This document shows, piece by piece, positions 60,600-64,000 of a stretch of DNA of 64,000 nucleotides. The stretch covers positions 18,150,501 to 18,214,500 of the forward strand of contig CM057476.1 of assembly GCA_030035585.1 (NCBI GenBank), read 5' to 3'. The first letter of the stretch is position 1, and each line of letters opens with the position of its first letter. The translations under genes were made by a program, and so were the position numbers. A model generated the notes under the pieces. It was given only the letters and a program-made list of their open reading frames with translations. It did not search any database and had not been told where the DNA came from. This DNA comes from Dugong dugon (Eukaryota > Chordata > Mammalia > Sirenia > Dugongidae).

Positions 60600-62003
60600 A
60601 AACCCTTTTTTTGTTGTTGTACTTTAGATGAAGGTTTACAGAACAAATCAGCTTCTCATTAAACAATTAGTACACACATTGTTTTGTGACATTGGTAGCT
60701 AACACCACGACATGTCAACACTCTCCCCTTCTCGACGTTGGGTTCCCCGTTACCAGCTTTCCTGTCCCCTCCTGCCTTCTCTTCCTTGCCCTTGGGCTGG
60801 TGTGTCCCTTTAGTCTCGTTTTGTTTTATGGGCCTGTCTAATCTTTGGCTGAAGAGTGAACTTCAAAAGTGACTTCATTACTGAGCTAAAAGGGTATCTG
60901 GGGGGCCATGCTCTCGGGGTTTTTCTCTAGTCTCTGTCAGACCAGTAAGTGTGGTCTTTTTTTTTTTCGCTTAGAATTTTGTTCTACATTTTTCTCCATC
61001 TCTGTCTGGGACCCTGTATTGTGATCCCTGTCAGAGCAGTCGATGGTGGTAGCCGGGCACCATCTAGTTGTGCTGGACTCAGTCTGGTGGAGGCTCTAGT
61101 ACTTGTGGTCCATTAGTCATTTGGAGTAATCTTTCCCTTGTGTCTTTGGTTTTCTTCATTCTCTCTTGCTCCAGACAGGGTGAGACCAGCGGAATCTCTT
61201 AGATGGCCACTTACAAGCTTTTAAGACCCCAGACACTACTCAACAAAGTAGAATGTGGAACATTTTCTTCATAAACTACGTTAAGCCAATTGAGCTAGAT
61301 GTCGCCTAGACCATGGTCCCCACAGCCCTTAGCCCGGTAATTTGGTCCCTCAGTGAGTGTGGATGTTCTATGGAGTGTCCATGACCTTGCCTCAGACAAG
61401 TTGTGCTGGCTTCCCCAGTACTGTGTACTGTCTTACCTTTCACCAAAGTTACCACTTATCTATTGTCTATTTAGTGTTTTTCCCTCTGACCCTTCCCTTC
61501 CCTTCCCTCGTAACCATCAAAGATTGTTTCCTTTTGTGTGTAAACCTTTTCATGAGTTTTTACCGTAGTGGTCTCATACAATATTGGTCCTTTTGTGATT
61601 GATTTATTTCACTCAGCATAATGCCCTCCATATTCATCCATGTTGTGAGGTGCTTCGCAGATTGACCATTGTTCTTTATCCTTGCGCAGTATTCCACTGT
61701 GTGTATGTACCATAGATTGTTTATTCATCTGTTGATGGGCATCGAGGTTGTTTCCATTTTTTTTGCTATTGTGAACAATGCTGCAATGAATGTGGGTGTG
61801 CATATGTCTATTCTTGTGACTGCTCTTATTTCTCTAGGATATATTCCAGGAGTGGGATTGCTGTATCATACGGTATTTCTATTTCTAGCTTTTTAAGGAA
61901 GTGCCATATCATTTTCCAAAATGGTTGTACCATTTTACTTCCCCACCAGCAAGTGCGTAAGAGTTCCAATCTCCCTGCAGCCTCTCTAACATTTGTTATT
62001 TTC
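60600..62003 (-). mobile_element. Antisense L1, 3' half
   Basis: Starts with a T run and tgttgtactttagatgaagg (3' UTR) and runs to cccaccagcaagtgcgtaag (ORF2 end). Same 3' end as at 30.3, 30.6 and 63.65 kb. Confidence 0.88.
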
Positions 62004-62397
62004 TTTAAAAACCACCATTCCAAGCCCTAGGATTCTAGTTTGGAGGAGACAGAGAGATGATATGGCCAGTCCTTCCCGTTTTGCTGATAGTGGAATAGAG
62101 AGTGGAGTATTTACCAGAGCGCTTTAACATTATGGTAATGATTTGAATTCCAGTAGCTATAACTTTGCGTGTGCCAGGCTTTTCTCCAAAGGACCCTGTG
62201 ACATAAGTACCCATTCTACGTATTAGGAAATTAAGTCTCAGAGAGAATGTGACCCGCCCAGGGTCACACAGCACGTCAGTAGATGAGCTGTTATTCCAAA
62301 CCAGGTTTCCTCCATTCCAAATGCCGCAGATTTAACTACTACACAATTCTGCTGCGCATAGCACATGCTATTTTTTGAGCTGCTACTATGTGCTGGG

Positions 62398-62592
62398 AAG
62401 AACCCCTGGTTGTGCAGTAGTTAAAGCGCTCCGCTGCTAACCGAAGGGCCGCAGGTTCGAACCCAGCAGCCGGAGAAAGATGTCGCAGTCGGCTCCCGTA
62501 CAGATTACAGCCTTGGAAACTCTATGGGGCAGTTCTACTCTGTCCTATACGGTTGCTGTGAGTCAGGATCGATTCGAGAGCAATGGATTTTT
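62398..62592 (+). repeat. AfroSINE with 11-bp target-site duplication
   Basis: aacccctggttgtgcagtag head, box B caggttcgaaccc. TATGTGCTGGG at 62387-62397 and 62601-62611. Confidence 0.95.
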
Positions 62593-62689
62593 TTGTCTGG
62601 TATGTGCTGGGCACTGGGAGAGGTTTGAAGGATGCGGACATGAGTGAAATAGACCTATTCTCCGCTGGGAACCTCTTCTCAGCTCCCCA

Positions 62690-63200
62690 CCTGCATTCCT
62701 CCCTGCGAACACAGGGGGCGCTAACGGGCTTTGGCCGTGGCGTGAGAGGAGGGACGCCCCTCCTGCATGGGGGCGGGGTCATCCCAGTCTGGCTGTCCTG
62801 GTTGGTCGACGCGCCGCAGGGGCGCGCCGGGCGGGTATGGTGGCTGCGCGGGCTCCTCCGCCTTGGCGTTCAATGAAGTCTGAGGCGGCGGTTGGAGATT
62901 TTGCCAGTATTTCCAGCGGAGGCGTTCAGGGGGCGGCAGCTCCTCAGGCGCCTCGGCCGTGGTAAGCGGCGGGCGCCCGGAATGTGTCTGTAGACGTGAC
63001 AGTTATGTTATTGAGGAGCCAACATGCTCTTTTCCTCGAATTTCTCATCCTTTAATCCAGTGACCGACTGAAAAGTGTTCGCGCCCGGCGGCCCCAGGGG
63101 TGCAGGATGTGGGGGGTGTCCGCGTGGACCCCGAGGGACCACCGGGCCTCGCCCCAGAGGTCAGGAGGGCAGGTGTGGAGGGCGTTGGAATGAATCCTGG
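62690..63200. promoter_or_regulatory. CpG-rich segment, probable promoter
   Basis: The only dense CpG cluster outside the annotated genes (gcgccgcaggggcgcgccgg and many others). It overlaps an open frame ending in a donor site. Confidence 0.55.
62837..62961 (+). CDS. Unassigned candidate first coding exon
   Basis: ATG at 62837, 41 open codons (MVAARAPPPWRSMKSEAAVG, then DFASISSGGVQGAAAPQAPR and P), then a split codon and a strong donor TG|gtaagc at 62961/62962. Ala/Pro/Gly-rich, so partly expected of CpG DNA. I do not recognise the protein and no second exon is visible before the window ends. The human neighbour on this side, P2RX7, begins differently. It may instead be a 5' UTR exon or a non-coding transcript. 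Confidence 0.35.
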
Positions 63201-64000
63201 AGCCCCAGGGATGCGAAGTGTTTGCAGTTCTTTTGACTTGAGGCTTGGACACGAACTAAGCAAAGTTAAAATAGTTAAACTGTTTTACCTGTTTCTGATC
63301 TTGTAACACTCAGTACCAGGCAGTTTGTTAATGAGTTGCTATGAATGTTAGGTCTGTGTTAGAAGGAGATTGGAAAGCTCTTGAAGACAAGGATGATTGT
63401 CTCTTAATTCTCCACTACACATAGTTGGTCTTGTAGAAACACTGGTGAGCAGACACAGTTCTCAGACAGCAGAGTGCTGATGTCTGGGGAAAATGTTTAA
63501 GAAGTGAAAACTAACCTTGGCAGGCAGAGGAAAAATCAAAAACAAAAACAAACAACAACAACAAAAAACCCCTCAAAAAACCACAACTCGTTTTTGTGCT
63601 TTCTTCAGGTTTAATTCTACCAGGGAATTTCAGCATTTTTTTTGTTAACACATTTTTTATTTTATTATTGTACTTCAGATAAAGGTTTACAGAATATACT
63701 AGCTTCTCATTAAATAATTAGTACACATATTGTTTTGTGACATTGGTTACCAACCCCACGCCGTGTCAACACTCTCCCTTCTGGACCTTGGGTTCCCTAT
63801 TACAGCTTTCCTGTCCCCTCCTTCCTTCTCATCCTGGCCCCTGGGCTGGTGTGCCCCTGAAGGGTGAACCTCAGGAGGAACTTCAGCATTTTTGTCTATA
63901 AAAGGAGGTGTTAGATGAAATTATCTTTAAATTTCCATAGAGTCCTTAAAGGCTAATTTTCCTTCATTCTTTCCCCATGATCTTTCTCCTGAAATTGAAA
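62962..64000. other. Right-end region
   Basis: Remainder of the CpG-rich segment to about 63.2 kb, then unique AT-rich DNA with an A/CAA-rich stretch (63535-63580) and an antisense L1 end. No exon seen. Confidence 0.7.
63637..63880 (-). mobile_element. Antisense L1 3'-end fragment
   Basis: tattgtacttcagataaagg to tgggctggtgtgcccctgaa, same family as 60600-62003. Confidence 0.82.

Larger units (their letters stand above)
57051..62836. other. Intergenic region upstream of OASL2
   Basis: MLT1-like LTR interrupted by an RTE LINE, an antisense L1, antisense MIR-like sequence near 62.2 kb and an AfroSINE. No host gene recognised. Confidence 0.75.

Noticed and set aside
62837..64000. P2RX7 first exon
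   Set aside because: Expected from human gene order, but the open frame here does not resemble the P2RX7 N-terminus and no channel sequence is visible.

Overview
The window is nuclear DNA of a placental mammal, and the repeat content points to Afrotheria (elephant, manatee or a relative). About thirty tRNA-headed SINEs of the AfroSINE type are present, together with two long RTE-class LINE fragments that share the SINE tail. The conserved gene order HNF1A > CUSTOS (C12orf43) < OASL corresponds to human 12q24.31. The species call is inferred from repeats; the gene calls come from reading exon translations and splice sites.

Layout. (1) 1-11.6 kb: HNF1A on the + strand, from inside intron 1 through exons 2-10 and the 3' UTR; exon 1 lies outside the window. 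All nine exons have consensus splice sites, and their lengths match the human exons as I remember them. (2) 12-21.9 kb: CUSTOS on the - strand, tail-to-tail with HNF1A, six coding exons, 264 residues, with a housekeeping-type promoter carrying YY1 and ZNF143 motifs. (3) 24.8-38.9 kb: OASL (OASL1) on the - strand, six coding exons, 514 residues, the human length; the 2'-5' oligoadenylate synthetase active site is destroyed. (4) 44.9-56.4 kb: a second complete OASL paralogue on the - strand, six exons with the same intron phases, 507 residues. It keeps the P-loop-like motif and all three catalytic aspartates, so it looks like an enzymatically competent OASL2. (5) 57-62.6 kb: intergenic DNA with an MLT1-like LTR split by an RTE LINE, then an antisense L1. 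(6) 62.7-63.2 kb: a CpG-rich segment with an unassigned candidate first exon on the + strand.

How it works together. HNF1A is a liver, pancreas and gut transcription factor and CUSTOS is a nuclear protein linked to Wnt signalling. The two OASL genes are interferon-induced antiviral effectors. Both have a pair of oppositely oriented ISRE motifs about 270-335 bp upstream of the start codon, so they are probably co-induced. One copy appears to act only as a scaffold or ubiquitin mimic (RIG-I co-activation is known for human OASL); the other probably also makes 2-5A. No previously undescribed multi-gene system was found. The best leads are the live/dead OASL pair with its conserved promoter, a microsatellite that forms the splice-acceptor tract of OASL2 exon 4, direct RTE repeats flanking the OASL2 promoter and first exon, loss of the HNF1A C8 mutation hotspot, and the orphan CpG-rich exon.
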